Positions 52,009 through 60,557 of a DNA stretch of 64,000 nt are shown here, piece after piece. How positions within the stretch are numbered: position 1 is the stretch's first letter; the number at the start of each line of letters is the position of its first letter. The translations under genes and the position numbers were made by a program. The notes below the pieces were generated by a model. The model searched no databases and was not told the origin of the DNA. It was given only the letters and a program-made list of their open reading frames with translations. Source of the DNA: Nitrosomonas sp. Is79A3. Its GTDB lineage: Bacteria > Pseudomonadota > Gammaproteobacteria > Burkholderiales > Nitrosomonadaceae. The stretch spans positions 1,488,001 through 1,552,000 of the forward strand of contig NC_015731.1 in NCBI RefSeq assembly GCF_000219585.1. The letters run 5' to 3'.

Positions 52009-53697
52009 TTATCTGCCTTTTCTGCGGCGTTGTTTGCGGTTTTGGATGATTGGAGGCTCGACTTCTATTGCGCTATCCATTTTTCCTTGACCGAATCCCT
52101 GACCAAACCCTGGACCGCCGCCTGGTCCGTCATCCGGGTTTTCGTCCTTCATTTTTACAATTGGCGCGTACATTTTTGCCTGATCTTCGTCGAGCATCAT
52201 GGTCTTGGATAAGAATTCTTTCATCATTTCTTCCGTTGCGCCCAAGTCCTTCATCTGCTGCATGGCTTGCACCAGCATCATGCCGGAATTCATCGAATCG
52301 GCTTTAGTTCGCTGCTTCTCTGCTTCCAACGCTGATATTGAGCCATAGAAATTAACGGTAAATGGCCGCTTATCAGGATCAAACACCGTTCCATACTTAT
52401 GCATCGTATGGATATCAATAACATGATAAATAAACTCTGCCAGTGAATTACGAATAATCCTTGAGTTTTCTGCTGCTTGTGCCGACATCCTAAAGAAACC
52501 GCCTTCACCAAGCCCGCCAGCTAACTGGTCGGCAAAGCCAAGCATAGCCAGATCGACGCCAATAGCGCCCGCATACATGCGCGCGTGAAGCATGATATCT
52601 TCAATACTGATGTTGTTGGTTCGACCGGTTTGCCCGCCATTGGAATTACTCACAGTGGTGAGTTGTTTCTCATTGAATGTGGGGATAATGTGTCTGATCC
52701 GCTCCAACACCGGCTGACCATTCTTAACAGCATCTTCAGCGCGTTGTTTTGAAGAGGTCAGCATGGCTTTTATGGAAGCCAGGAATCTGTTTTGTTGCTC
52801 AATCGTCATAGACGTTAGATTTACTTGCAGCATTTGCTCATCAATCGAATCAAGCCAGCGTTGGCCAACAATGCCGACAAGCGATGAATACAGATTATCG
52901 TAAGGTCCTTCCGCGTTATAAAACAGCGACCCACCGGCCATGCTAGGCATGATTGGCAGGTTATCAATATTATCTTCGGTGATGGCTATCTTAGCGGCCT
53001 TCTCTACAACACCGAACTGCGCCACCCATTGCGTGCGCGGCATTTTGAGTCTGGCCATTTGGGTGATGTCAAGCCGGTCAAAGTTACGGGGTCCCGTGTA
53101 TACGGCGTAACCTACTGTTCTATTCCCCCTCTCGAACGGCTGCACCAATTGCGGCCTGATCATTTCTCCGGTGTAAAGATCCACAACGCCGCGCGATCCT
53201 TGTGTGTAAATACGCGCGTAAGAGTCCCCAAAAGCAGTCCCGGTGTAGGCTATTGAACGCGCTTCGCGGTTGATAATCGGTGACAAAGAAGCTGATATTT
53301 CATCAACAACCGCTTCCAATCTTTTATTCTTTTTAGCTTCCACCGTTTTCTCGATGAAAACCAGATCCCCGCTTGTCTCATGCCCACCAAGCGCACAGGT
53401 AACCAATAATCCTATTGCAGTCGATCCAATAGGGTCCGATTCCATCATTGACCACTTGTTGTAAATCTGCTGCCGCGATCTTGCTACGTGCCTTGTGCTG
53501 CCAAGCAATGATGCGACCGTGGTCTGGCCAGAGCCATACAGATATGCGTCAGATTCCTTGATTTCGCTTACTGGAACCACATTAGACGCGGAAAATTTGC
53601 GTGCTGTCATGCCGATGCTGGCAAGGAAGCTATTGGCTTTTACTTTCTCTTTAGGTTGCGGCATAAGGTGATTGCACCATGAACATGATAATTCCAT
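52009..53697 (-). CDS. Portal protein
   Basis: 562 residues from ATG 53697; the open frame reaches TTG 53742, and ATG 53664 is another option, none with a clear site. The body matches a portal: RQQIYNKWSMMESDPIGSTA near the start, GTAFGDSYARIYT, then SMTIEQQNRFLASIKAMLTS and LGFADQLAGGLGEGGFFRMS. It forms the dodecamer through which DNA passes. The end is acidic, Pro/Gly-rich and then very basic (RKQRRRKGR). It is on the strand opposite to terminase and capsid. Confidence 0.8.
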   Translation of the reverse strand: MELSCSWCNHLMPQPKEKVKANSFLASIGMTARKFSASNVVPVSEIKESDAYLYGSGQTTVASLLGSTRHVARSRQQIYNKWSMMESDPIGSTAIGLLVTCALGGHETSGDLVFIEKTVEAKKNKRLEAVVDEISASLSPIINREARSIAYTGTAFGDSYARIYTQGSRGVVDLYTGEMIRPQLVQPFERGNRTVGYAVYTGPRNFDRLDITQMARLKMPRTQWVAQFGVVEKAAKIAITEDNIDNLPIMPSMAGGSLFYNAEGPYDNLYSSLVGIVGQRWLDSIDEQMLQVNLTSMTIEQQNRFLASIKAMLTSSKQRAEDAVKNGQPVLERIRHIIPTFNEKQLTTVSNSNGGQTGRTNNISIEDIMLHARMYAGAIGVDLAMLGFADQLAGGLGEGGFFRMSAQAAENSRIIRNSLAEFIYHVIDIHTMHKYGTVFDPDKRPFTVNFYGSISALEAEKQRTKADSMNSGMMLVQAMQQMKDLGATEEMMKEFLSKTMMLDEDQAKMYAPIVKMKDENPDDGPGGGPGFGQGFGQGKMDSAIEVEPPIIQNRKQRRRKGR

Positions 53698-53827
53698 GAT
53701 GTTATGGTTTTGCAACCCCAGAAATGCCTTGATTTTCCGCAACAGATACGCGTTACCGGAAAACTGCGGGTAAGCGCGTTTTTTCAGAAGGCATTATTGA
53801 CTCAATTAGACAAAACAAGGAGTCAAT

Positions 53828-54676
53828 ATGCCTATATCTACACCAATGATTCAGTATTCCCTCAAAGACAGGGGGCGAAAGCATACCGGGCAGGCGCGTA
53901 ATTTCAATACTAAATTGATATGCGACGCTATTAATAGCCCAGCTTGTCAGGAAATGGTTTCATCCCGTGGGATGGTGGGATATTACGGCCATTTCCCGCG
54001 CGTGCGCTTTGGCATGATGCCATCGGAGGGCGGTATGGATGGCGGCAAGTATGTGCCGGTCGATCCCGCATTCGTTACCACACACCTGAGCGCAACACCA
54101 GAGGGAATCATCCGGCATCAGGCTGAATTCCTGGATACCGCAGCGGGAATAATTGCGGCTAAGGCATGGAATGGCAGGGTTGGCGGGTTTTCTTCCGCGA
54201 TTGATGAGAAAAAGCCAGCGTTCTACGGTTTTGACTACGTGATGCAGCCGAATTACCTGGGCAATTCTTTCCGTGGCGTGGTTTTGGATGATGTCATGGG
54301 CGGCAATTTAGGTGAGCTGACTTACGACGACATCTACGCGGCTGAGCAAGACGAGCAGAAACAAGCAATGGTTATGCTGCTGGATAGCTTGGATCGTGAG
54401 CGCAACGTTTCCAGCGAAACAATAGAGCGGTTGCAGCAAGAAAACGAGCAATTGCTATCGATGCTGGCAAAGAAAGGTATCGACCCTTCCATGGTGCTTG
54501 ATGCGTCTTATATTGCGCCCATCATGGTATCCGGTGGAACGCTTGATTCAATCCAGCGGGATATGGAAAGTTTCAAAAACATGGATTCGTTACCAGGTTT
54601 TGTTTCCCCCGTGAAAGAGGTAAAGGAAGAAGCCGGTTCTGTTGTCAGTCGCATGCTTAATAGATTTGCACGGTAG
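53828..54676 (+). CDS. Putative prohead protease or scaffold
   Basis: 282 residues with AAGGAG 5 bases before the ATG. Residues about 45-150 (RGMVGYYGHFPRVRFGMMPS, then VDPAFVTTHLSATPEGIIRH and WNGRVGGFSSAID) match a type of phage head-processing protein I recall. The second half (residues 170-220) is a coiled coil (ETIERLQQENEQLLSML) as in scaffolds. It lies divergently from the portal gene. Confidence 0.55.
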   Translation: MPISTPMIQYSLKDRGRKHTGQARNFNTKLICDAINSPACQEMVSSRGMVGYYGHFPRVRFGMMPSEGGMDGGKYVPVDPAFVTTHLSATPEGIIRHQAEFLDTAAGIIAAKAWNGRVGGFSSAIDEKKPAFYGFDYVMQPNYLGNSFRGVVLDDVMGGNLGELTYDDIYAAEQDEQKQAMVMLLDSLDRERNVSSETIERLQQENEQLLSMLAKKGIDPSMVLDASYIAPIMVSGGTLDSIQRDMESFKNMDSLPGFVSPVKEVKEEAGSVVSRMLNRFAR

Positions 54677-54684
54677 GGCGGGGA

Positions 54685-55410
54685 ATGCTTGAGCCAGTCA
54701 AAGTAGCTTTTGGTGAATATATGGGCGCGTTCTACGCGGGAATAGCGCCTACCACCAGCGGGCTGCATGAATATGTTGCGCGCGGTCTCGCAAAAAGCAT
54801 TGCGTGGGCACCTTCGAGAATGGTTGATGCTATAGAAGATATGCTTTCAGCATGGCAGCGCAACGATACCGATGGCGCACCCACCCAACCGGCAAAGATG
54901 CCCATTATCTTTGTGGCCATAGCAAAAGATTACACGCCCTCCGGACGTGATTACACGCGGCAAATATCCGAACAAGTGGAAGTCATATTGCCGGGCGATA
55001 CCAAAGAGCGTGATTTCAAGGTGCGGGTTATTTCTGGCGATGTTCGCGCGCAGGTTGTGTTTTGTGCATTCGATGAACCAACCGCCAGATCATTGGCAGC
55101 CCAGTTCCTTTTATATCTGGACAACATGGAGAATAGGCGTTTTTTCGCCACCTACACGTTTGCCGGTCAGGATCTCACTTGGCCGGTGCAAATTGAATCC
55201 CCAGACAATCCCGCCATGTCCATTCAAACGGACTCGAAGAATTTAACAATACTGGCATGCGATGTCACATTAAGAGCATCGATACCATTATTCAGCGCGC
55301 CTGCAGATAGCGACCCGAATGATGGTAAGGGCACCGATGGAGATCCAAGCGACCCGTCTGGATATCAAGTGGTTGTGCAAGTTAACTACGATAAGGAGGA
55401 TGTGCTTTGA
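54685..55410 (+). CDS. Phage virion protein, tail terminator-like by position
   Basis: 241 residues, GGCGGGG before the ATG. The strand-rich body (MPIIFVAIAKDYTPSGRDY, then ARQISEQVEVILPGDTKER-like region and CDVTLRASIPLFSAP) resembles tail-terminator or completion proteins. Call is by position and general shape. Confidence 0.45.
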   Translation: MLEPVKVAFGEYMGAFYAGIAPTTSGLHEYVARGLAKSIAWAPSRMVDAIEDMLSAWQRNDTDGAPTQPAKMPIIFVAIAKDYTPSGRDYTRQISEQVEVILPGDTKERDFKVRVISGDVRAQVVFCAFDEPTARSLAAQFLLYLDNMENRRFFATYTFAGQDLTWPVQIESPDNPAMSIQTDSKNLTILACDVTLRASIPLFSAPADSDPNDGKGTDGDPSDPSGYQVVVQVNYDKEDVL

Positions 55411-55742
55411 TGGAAATCTACATTGATGCTGATGTTGATCTGCTAAATAACCTTGCCCTGGGTTGGCTATTAATCGGATTGGTCTGGGCGCTAATCGTGC
55501 TGCGGATGTGCGCGAGGAATCAGGATGATTATGAGTTTATCAATCAGAAGCTTGGGATTGTCATTCTGGCCGCTGTTATCGGATGGCCGTACAACTTGTT
55601 CTGCTGGATATTCTCATGGCCCGGGTGGTTAATGCCTGCTAAAGATGTGTTATGGGGTGAGAGCACTCCCACATTTATGGTTGTAGTGGTTTACCCCTTA
55701 ATTGCTTCTGTCATTATCGCCTTTCTTGTCGGAGCGCTATGA
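55410..55742 (+). CDS. Three-helix membrane protein, holin-like by topology
   Basis: 110 residues from the ATG at 55410; a TTG lies one codon earlier. Three hydrophobic segments: NNLALGWLLIGLVWALIVL, LGIVILAAVIGWPYNLFCWI and VVVVYPLIASVIIAFLVGAL. It overlaps both neighbours. Holin is one option, but its place inside the virion operon is unusual for one. Confidence 0.5.
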   Translation: MEIYIDADVDLLNNLALGWLLIGLVWALIVLRMCARNQDDYEFINQKLGIVILAAVIGWPYNLFCWIFSWPGWLMPAKDVLWGESTPTFMVVVVYPLIASVIIAFLVGAL

Positions 55743-56227
55743 TCAAAATCCAAGCCACATTCATTGGCTATGGCGGGCGCGCCTGCACCCTGTTTTCGGC
55801 TATTGATCCTGATTCTAATGTTCTGGTTGTCAGCGTTGAATCTGACTACAGAACTGACCGCATGGATGGCTGTATCGTCATAACCAACAACCCAGAAATA
55901 CCCTACGACAGCTTATTTACTGATGACGATATCAAGGCTGCGATATCCGCTTTCTTTGCGTTCAAGACCGGCTTTGCCAATGACAACAAAAGCCAAAGAT
56001 TGGTGTTTTCGGAGCGGGCTACTAGATCAAACCCAGAACAAACGATTGAAAAGGATGGAATGGATTCATCCGGACCGCGTTTTCGCATATCTGAAGGCAT
56101 TACCTGCGGGCAGATGGCGGCATTAGCAACCTGCTTGCACGCTTCGCGTTCCGGCACGATTGAGCAAGCGCTGGATATGTTTGATGCGCTTAACGCACTT
56201 ACACGCGGCGAAATTATCACTATTTGA
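55739..56227 (+). CDS. Phage virion-operon protein, unrecognised
   Basis: 162 residues, mixed strand and helix (ACTLFSAIDPDSNVLVVSVE, then AALATCLHASRSGTIEQALD). It overlaps both neighbours by 4 bases, so it belongs to the structural operon. Function unknown. Confidence 0.5.
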   Translation: MIKIQATFIGYGGRACTLFSAIDPDSNVLVVSVESDYRTDRMDGCIVITNNPEIPYDSLFTDDDIKAAISAFFAFKTGFANDNKSQRLVFSERATRSNPEQTIEKDGMDSSGPRFRISEGITCGQMAALATCLHASRSGTIEQALDMFDALNALTRGEIITI

Positions 56228-56238
56228 GGATTCCGCTG

Positions 56239-56571
56239 ATGATAGATAAGAACTCCACTGCGGCCAAAAATTTCTATAAAGAAATACGCCTATTCTCTGA
56301 AAGAACCAAATCCTGGGAAACGCAGATATCGTATGAAACCAAACCAGATGAGGCGCATGATCTGACGCTGGTTTCGCAACGTGTCTATGGCCGCCGTGAT
56401 GAATTTCTGGTGATTATGGCAGCTGCAGGTCTGGATATGGTCGATCAAGCTTTGCCGCAAAAGCGCCTGACATTGCCTACTGAGGCGCAGCTATACGCCA
56501 TTAAACGCAGAACAGGGTTTGAATCAAAGGCAGATAGCCGGTTTAATTTCTCCCCCACCTGGGCGGCCTAG
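56239..56571 (+). CDS. Tail protein X-like (LysM-type) protein
   Basis: 110 residues from ATG 56239; the open frame starts at 56224 in overlap with the gene before. The segment LTLVSQRVYGRRDEFLVIMA, then LPQKRLTLPTEAQLYAI, has the pattern of P2-type tail protein X, a small LysM-like protein (V-x-x-R-x-Y-G-x-x-D-E-F). It may help in tail assembly. Confidence 0.55.
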   Translation: MIDKNSTAAKNFYKEIRLFSERTKSWETQISYETKPDEAHDLTLVSQRVYGRRDEFLVIMAAAGLDMVDQALPQKRLTLPTEAQLYAIKRRTGFESKADSRFNFSPTWAA

Positions 56572-56580
56572 CGTCAAATC

Positions 56581-57666
56581 ATGGTCAATGTATTCTTAGG
56601 CAAGATCAAGGGACATATCAGCGAGGCCAAAGATCGCGCCAAAGCCGACAGGCTTGAGCGGGAGGCTGCGGAAAAGTCACCCAATTCTATAATACTTACT
56701 AAGCGCGAAGTTCAAGGCGAATGGGATGCCAGCCGGGTGCTTTTTACAACCTTAGGTGGTGCCGTGCGCCCGATCACAACCAATGATCTGGCGCAATTCC
56801 GTCACAATATGCGGATGGCGCAAAAGAACTTTAACGGCGATGGTATTACCGCCCGTCAGGTTATAGACCTTGCGTCATCCAAACCGCTTAAGGTTCCTGG
56901 ATCAGATAGCGACATCGATAGAGCTAGAAACGAGATCAAAATGGCGGTTCCGGTTTCGGCATTTAACAATGAGGTACGCTTCATTACCAATGCTGGCCCG
57001 AACTCCGATGTTACCAGGCATCATGTTCTTGTGCGCTTCAATGCGTTTGCTGAAGCCGCCAATAAGCTGATGGCATCGACCGCCAAAGAGCGTAAAGATC
57101 CCAAACAAACCGCCAATTGGCTCAGAAAACAAAAGCTGGCATTCGATTGTGATTGCGGGCGGCATCGGTACTGGTTTCGTTATATCAGCACTATCGGGAA
57201 TTTCAACGCCGGTCGAAAAGAACTTGGGTTTCCAAAAATACGCAATCCAAACCTGAAGGGCGTGGCGTGCAAGCACGTTCTGCGCGTCATGTCTGAGGTC
57301 GAGTCATCCACGTCTATGCTGAATTTCCTATCGAAACACATGGAAAAGCTGCGTGATTCCCAAGACAACACAGCCAAGCATCGAATAAAGCAGAAAGAGC
57401 ATGACGATGAGATCAAAAAGAAAGCGAAGGCGCGTGTAAACGCCATCAAAACCAGTGATCAGCGTGCAGCAGAGAGAAAAAGAGCCAAAGAGCGCGAATC
57501 CCTGCATAAAAAAGCAAAGCAGGCAACACGCATGACCAAGAAACCAGCCGCCACGCGCAGGATAGAAGCCGCGCTTGCAGCGGGAAAATTGTCTGCATCG
57601 GATCTTGAAGTATTACGCAGGCTGGGATTCACCGATAAGCAGGTTGCTGCAAAATTAAAAGAATAG
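56581..57666 (+). CDS. Virion-operon protein with SWIM-like zinc finger
   Basis: 361 residues. Residues about 190-240 carry C-D-C-G in LAFDCDCGRHRYWFRY and C-K-H in GVACKHVLRVM, the C-x-C-x(n)-C-x-H order of SWIM zinc fingers. The C-terminal third is a charged Lys/Arg/Ala coiled coil, and the end (LEVLRRLGFTDKQVAAKL) is a small helical motif. SWIM fingers bind DNA or protein. Its place among head and tail genes suggests a virion or assembly factor. Confidence 0.6.
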   Translation: MVNVFLGKIKGHISEAKDRAKADRLEREAAEKSPNSIILTKREVQGEWDASRVLFTTLGGAVRPITTNDLAQFRHNMRMAQKNFNGDGITARQVIDLASSKPLKVPGSDSDIDRARNEIKMAVPVSAFNNEVRFITNAGPNSDVTRHHVLVRFNAFAEAANKLMASTAKERKDPKQTANWLRKQKLAFDCDCGRHRYWFRYISTIGNFNAGRKELGFPKIRNPNLKGVACKHVLRVMSEVESSTSMLNFLSKHMEKLRDSQDNTAKHRIKQKEHDDEIKKKAKARVNAIKTSDQRAAERKRAKERESLHKKAKQATRMTKKPAATRRIEAALAAGKLSASDLEVLRRLGFTDKQVAAKLKE

Positions 57667-57673
57667 GAGCGAT

Positions 57674-58162
57674 ATGTTAACGAATGTACCGAAAGGAATT
57701 AATCGCATGGCGCGCAATATCGTCATCAATCACCCTAATTCATTTGAGTGCCAGATCTACAGGAAGTATGTTAATAGAAACAATGAATCGATGATTTCTG
57801 GTATGCCAACGATTGGCGGGATTGGTGTCATGAGCGCGGAAGATGAGGAGGATATTTCCTACGATTTCCTTGGCAGCGGCTATGCGCTTCAGGCTGAGCC
57901 ATTCTCGCCATCGCCGATGATGGAGCGGCAGGATGCGAATAATGGATTTGCCAATGAATTTCGTTTCCTGATTGAGCCAGAACAGCCTACCGGGGCAGAT
58001 GGCAGCTTCATGATAAAGAAAGGCGATGTGATGCTTATCGTGATATCAGATGAGGTTAGATTGGCATACGAGATAGTAGAACCTGAGACGGTTATGAATA
58101 TCAGTCCGTTCGCAATGCGCTATGTAACAAACCGCCGTGGTGATTTAGACCTGCTCGGTTGA
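57674..58162 (+). CDS. Head completion/connector-like protein
   Basis: 162 residues with AGGAG before the ATG at 57674. The strand-rich body (FRFLIEPEQPTGADGSFMIK, then VMLIVISDEVRLAYEIVEPE) looks like a neck or head-tail connector protein. It lies just upstream of the major capsid gene. Call is by shape and position. Confidence 0.45.
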   Translation: MLTNVPKGINRMARNIVINHPNSFECQIYRKYVNRNNESMISGMPTIGGIGVMSAEDEEDISYDFLGSGYALQAEPFSPSPMMERQDANNGFANEFRFLIEPEQPTGADGSFMIKKGDVMLIVISDEVRLAYEIVEPETVMNISPFAMRYVTNRRGDLDLLG

Positions 58163-58210
58163 TAAAACCGGAAAAACCCCCGTTTCAGCAAATTTCCAGA
58201 TTCCAGAATA

Positions 58211-58261
58211 GGCACTTACCAATGTTTTAAAACGTTGGAGGTGCCCGGTCATCCGTCCGGG
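58211..58261 (+). promoter_or_regulatory. Hairpins in the leader before the major capsid gene
   Basis: In 58211-58245 GGCACTTACCAATG can pair with CGTTGGAGGTGCC, with some G-U pairs, around TTTTAAAA. In 58244-58261 CCCGG can pair with CCGGG. The two share two bases, so they may be alternatives. Such leaders can act in RNA stability or regulation of the highly expressed capsid gene. Confidence 0.35.
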
Positions 58262-58292
58262 TGAGAAATGTTAACCATAGGACAGAAGAATT

Positions 58293-59987
58293 ATGACCAA
58301 GCGAACGGTTCACCAAGAATATCTCAAGAAACAAACCGCCGAAGTAGCAGTATTTGCGGCTGGGTTGCGAGATCAAGGCACAAACAAAGACGGCACCTTC
58401 GATTCTGCGGCTGCTAATGATTTTATGGCAGCGGCGATCAACCAGAATAATACTGGCGTAAAAGTTCCGGAAAACCTGCAAATAGTCCTGGATGAAATGC
58501 CATCTGGAGAAAAAGGCGATGCTGCGCGGAATGCTGTTACACGGGCGATTCTTGACGGTATTGATATCTACGAATCGCAGCACGGTTGCAATGCCCCCGC
58601 AGACATTATTGAGCTTGGCTTGCATTTAGCATACTCAACGAGCGATACCGCGAAAAGAAAGTACAAGTTTGATTCTGCCACTTCAGACCATCAAGACAAT
58701 CTTGGATTGCAGCCGAATCGCGCCGTGCTTGCCATATTGTCTACCATGGGTGATGCAATTCCTTTTGCACATTATCTGCCAGCGGATATTGGTTCTAACA
58801 AAGGCGTTCTGGCTGTTATGGCGCATCAGGCAGGCAACACCTACGGTCAGTACGCTGCAGGCGGATCAATGGATGGTGCTAACTCAGGCAATTCATACAT
58901 CTCAGCATCGCGCGTTCACGTATCTTTGCCAGCGGTATCTACCGGTGCCGTTACGGGCGCGCTAACAGCGGTTCAGGCAACCGATGAAACTTGTGATTCA
59001 GCAGCGGCAACAATCAAACTGTTGCGTGGCAGAACATTGGTTTATGTCAATGGCGTGGTTGCTGCAAAAGAGGTGGATCAAACAGGTTCTGGCAGTTCCA
59101 CAATTAGCGGGACGATCAATGTTGCTGGAACTGATTATGTCATCGGCGGATCGATCAATACCGATACCGGCGTTTATTCACTGACCACAACCCCGGCATT
59201 AGGCACAACCGTTCCTGTGGCGGTGGAAGGTTTTGTTGATTACGAGCGCGCACCAGAATTCACGCCATCCATCATAGCCGCCGCCACCATGTACGAATTG
59301 TACGCTTCACCATGGAGAGCGATCACTCAAATAACCATTGATTCAGCCACGCAAATGTCAAATGAGCTTGGTCTTGATCCCTATGGCGAGAGCATTCTTT
59401 CTATCCAAAATCAATTCTCCAATGAGCGGCATTACCAGGTTCTGCTCAAGGCGCGTCGTTTGGCCAAAAACAACAGCATTGATTATGACTTCGACTGGCC
59501 TAACCAAAAAGGACAGAAAACCCGTGCGCAAATTTGGCTCGACTTCGCCACTCCACTGGGCGCGGTATCGCAACAAATGGCTGTTGATACGATGGATCAC
59601 GGCATTACGCACATGTATGTCGGCAAATACATTGCCTCTGCTTGGATGTCATTGCCGCGCGAAATATTTGAGCCTTCTGGAATCGCTGAAAGACCCGGCA
59701 TATACCGTATCGGTCGTTTGTTCGGTCGTATTGACGTGTATTACACACCAAAAGGTTTGACTGACACAGCGGCTGCTGGGCAAATTCTTTGCATCGGTAA
59801 AGCTACTAACGTTGCGCTCAATCCGTTTGTCTTGGGTGATGCGACAGCGCCAATCGTTCAACCATTAGCCGTTAATGCTGACATGAAGCGTGGGGCTGCG
59901 TTCTATGCGCGCAATTTCACCGCAGTTAACCCATACAAGCAAGCTTCTCTTGGGTGCGCGATTATCAACGTTACAAACATGATCTAA
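58293..59987 (+). CDS. Major capsid protein
   Basis: 564 residues. The first ~130 residues are helical (perhaps a delta domain). Residues about 150-200 (LAILSTMGDAIPFAHYLPAD) and 340-564 (MYELYASPWRAITQITIDSA, IQNQFSNERHYQVLLKARRL, MYVGKYIASAWMSLPREIF) read as a capsid core. A strand-rich insert near 215-315 (GSSTISGTINVAGTDYVIGG) is probably a surface domain. It forms the phage head shell. The protein is longer than most HK97-type proteins. Confidence 0.7.
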   Translation: MTKRTVHQEYLKKQTAEVAVFAAGLRDQGTNKDGTFDSAAANDFMAAAINQNNTGVKVPENLQIVLDEMPSGEKGDAARNAVTRAILDGIDIYESQHGCNAPADIIELGLHLAYSTSDTAKRKYKFDSATSDHQDNLGLQPNRAVLAILSTMGDAIPFAHYLPADIGSNKGVLAVMAHQAGNTYGQYAAGGSMDGANSGNSYISASRVHVSLPAVSTGAVTGALTAVQATDETCDSAAATIKLLRGRTLVYVNGVVAAKEVDQTGSGSSTISGTINVAGTDYVIGGSINTDTGVYSLTTTPALGTTVPVAVEGFVDYERAPEFTPSIIAAATMYELYASPWRAITQITIDSATQMSNELGLDPYGESILSIQNQFSNERHYQVLLKARRLAKNNSIDYDFDWPNQKGQKTRAQIWLDFATPLGAVSQQMAVDTMDHGITHMYVGKYIASAWMSLPREIFEPSGIAERPGIYRIGRLFGRIDVYYTPKGLTDTAAAGQILCIGKATNVALNPFVLGDATAPIVQPLAVNADMKRGAAFYARNFTAVNPYKQASLGCAIINVTNMI

Positions 59988-60044
59988 GCGTCAGATTAAT
60001 AACTGAAGCAAATTCAAAGTAACGTTAATAAGGAGTTAGCAATT

Positions 60045-60551
60045 ATGGCAAGAAAAATAGAACTGGGATCACCTTCATTCGTGAAGGTGGCCATTGCCAG
60101 CTTAATCGGGGCATTCGCTGACGCGACCTACCCGGTTAAGGTGGTTATCACAAACAACATGCCACGGGATATTTCCTTGCCTGACATTGGATTATTCCTG
60201 CGGCATGTATGCAATCCGGAAGGCGAGAACAGGCGCGAAGTTGAGTTACAAGGCTTCGATCAATTGCAGCGCCTGGCCTCGAATATCGGGCAAATATCCA
60301 TGCTGAATGATTACCAGTATGCGGCCATGACCGTTGAGGAAGTGGTTGATGAGCCTGTGCAAGATGATTCTGAAGCGGAAGCCAAGGCCAGCGCTGAGGC
60401 TGAAGCGGATGCTGCAAGAGTTCAAGCTGAACTTGAAGCTGCCGCTGAAAAGGCTAAGGCTGATGCTGAGAAGGAAGCGGCTGAAGCAGAGGCAAAGGCC
60501 AAAGCTGATGCAAAAAAAGCGTCTAGTTCCCACAAAACTAAAGGGGGGTAA
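60045..60551 (+). CDS. Structural protein with Ala/Glu/Lys coiled-coil tail
   Basis: 168 residues with AAGGAG upstream. The first ~100 residues are a mixed fold (FVKVAIASLIGAFADATYP, then PRDISLPDIGLFLRHVCNPE). The last 60 residues are a repetitive Ala/Glu/Lys helix (AEAEADAARVQAELEAAAEK). It lies between capsid and sheath genes. Role unknown, perhaps a decoration or neck part. Confidence 0.5.
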   Translation: MARKIELGSPSFVKVAIASLIGAFADATYPVKVVITNNMPRDISLPDIGLFLRHVCNPEGENRREVELQGFDQLQRLASNIGQISMLNDYQYAAMTVEEVVDEPVQDDSEAEAKASAEAEADAARVQAELEAAAEKAKADAEKEAAEAEAKAKADAKKASSSHKTKGG

Positions 60552-60557
60552 TAAACC

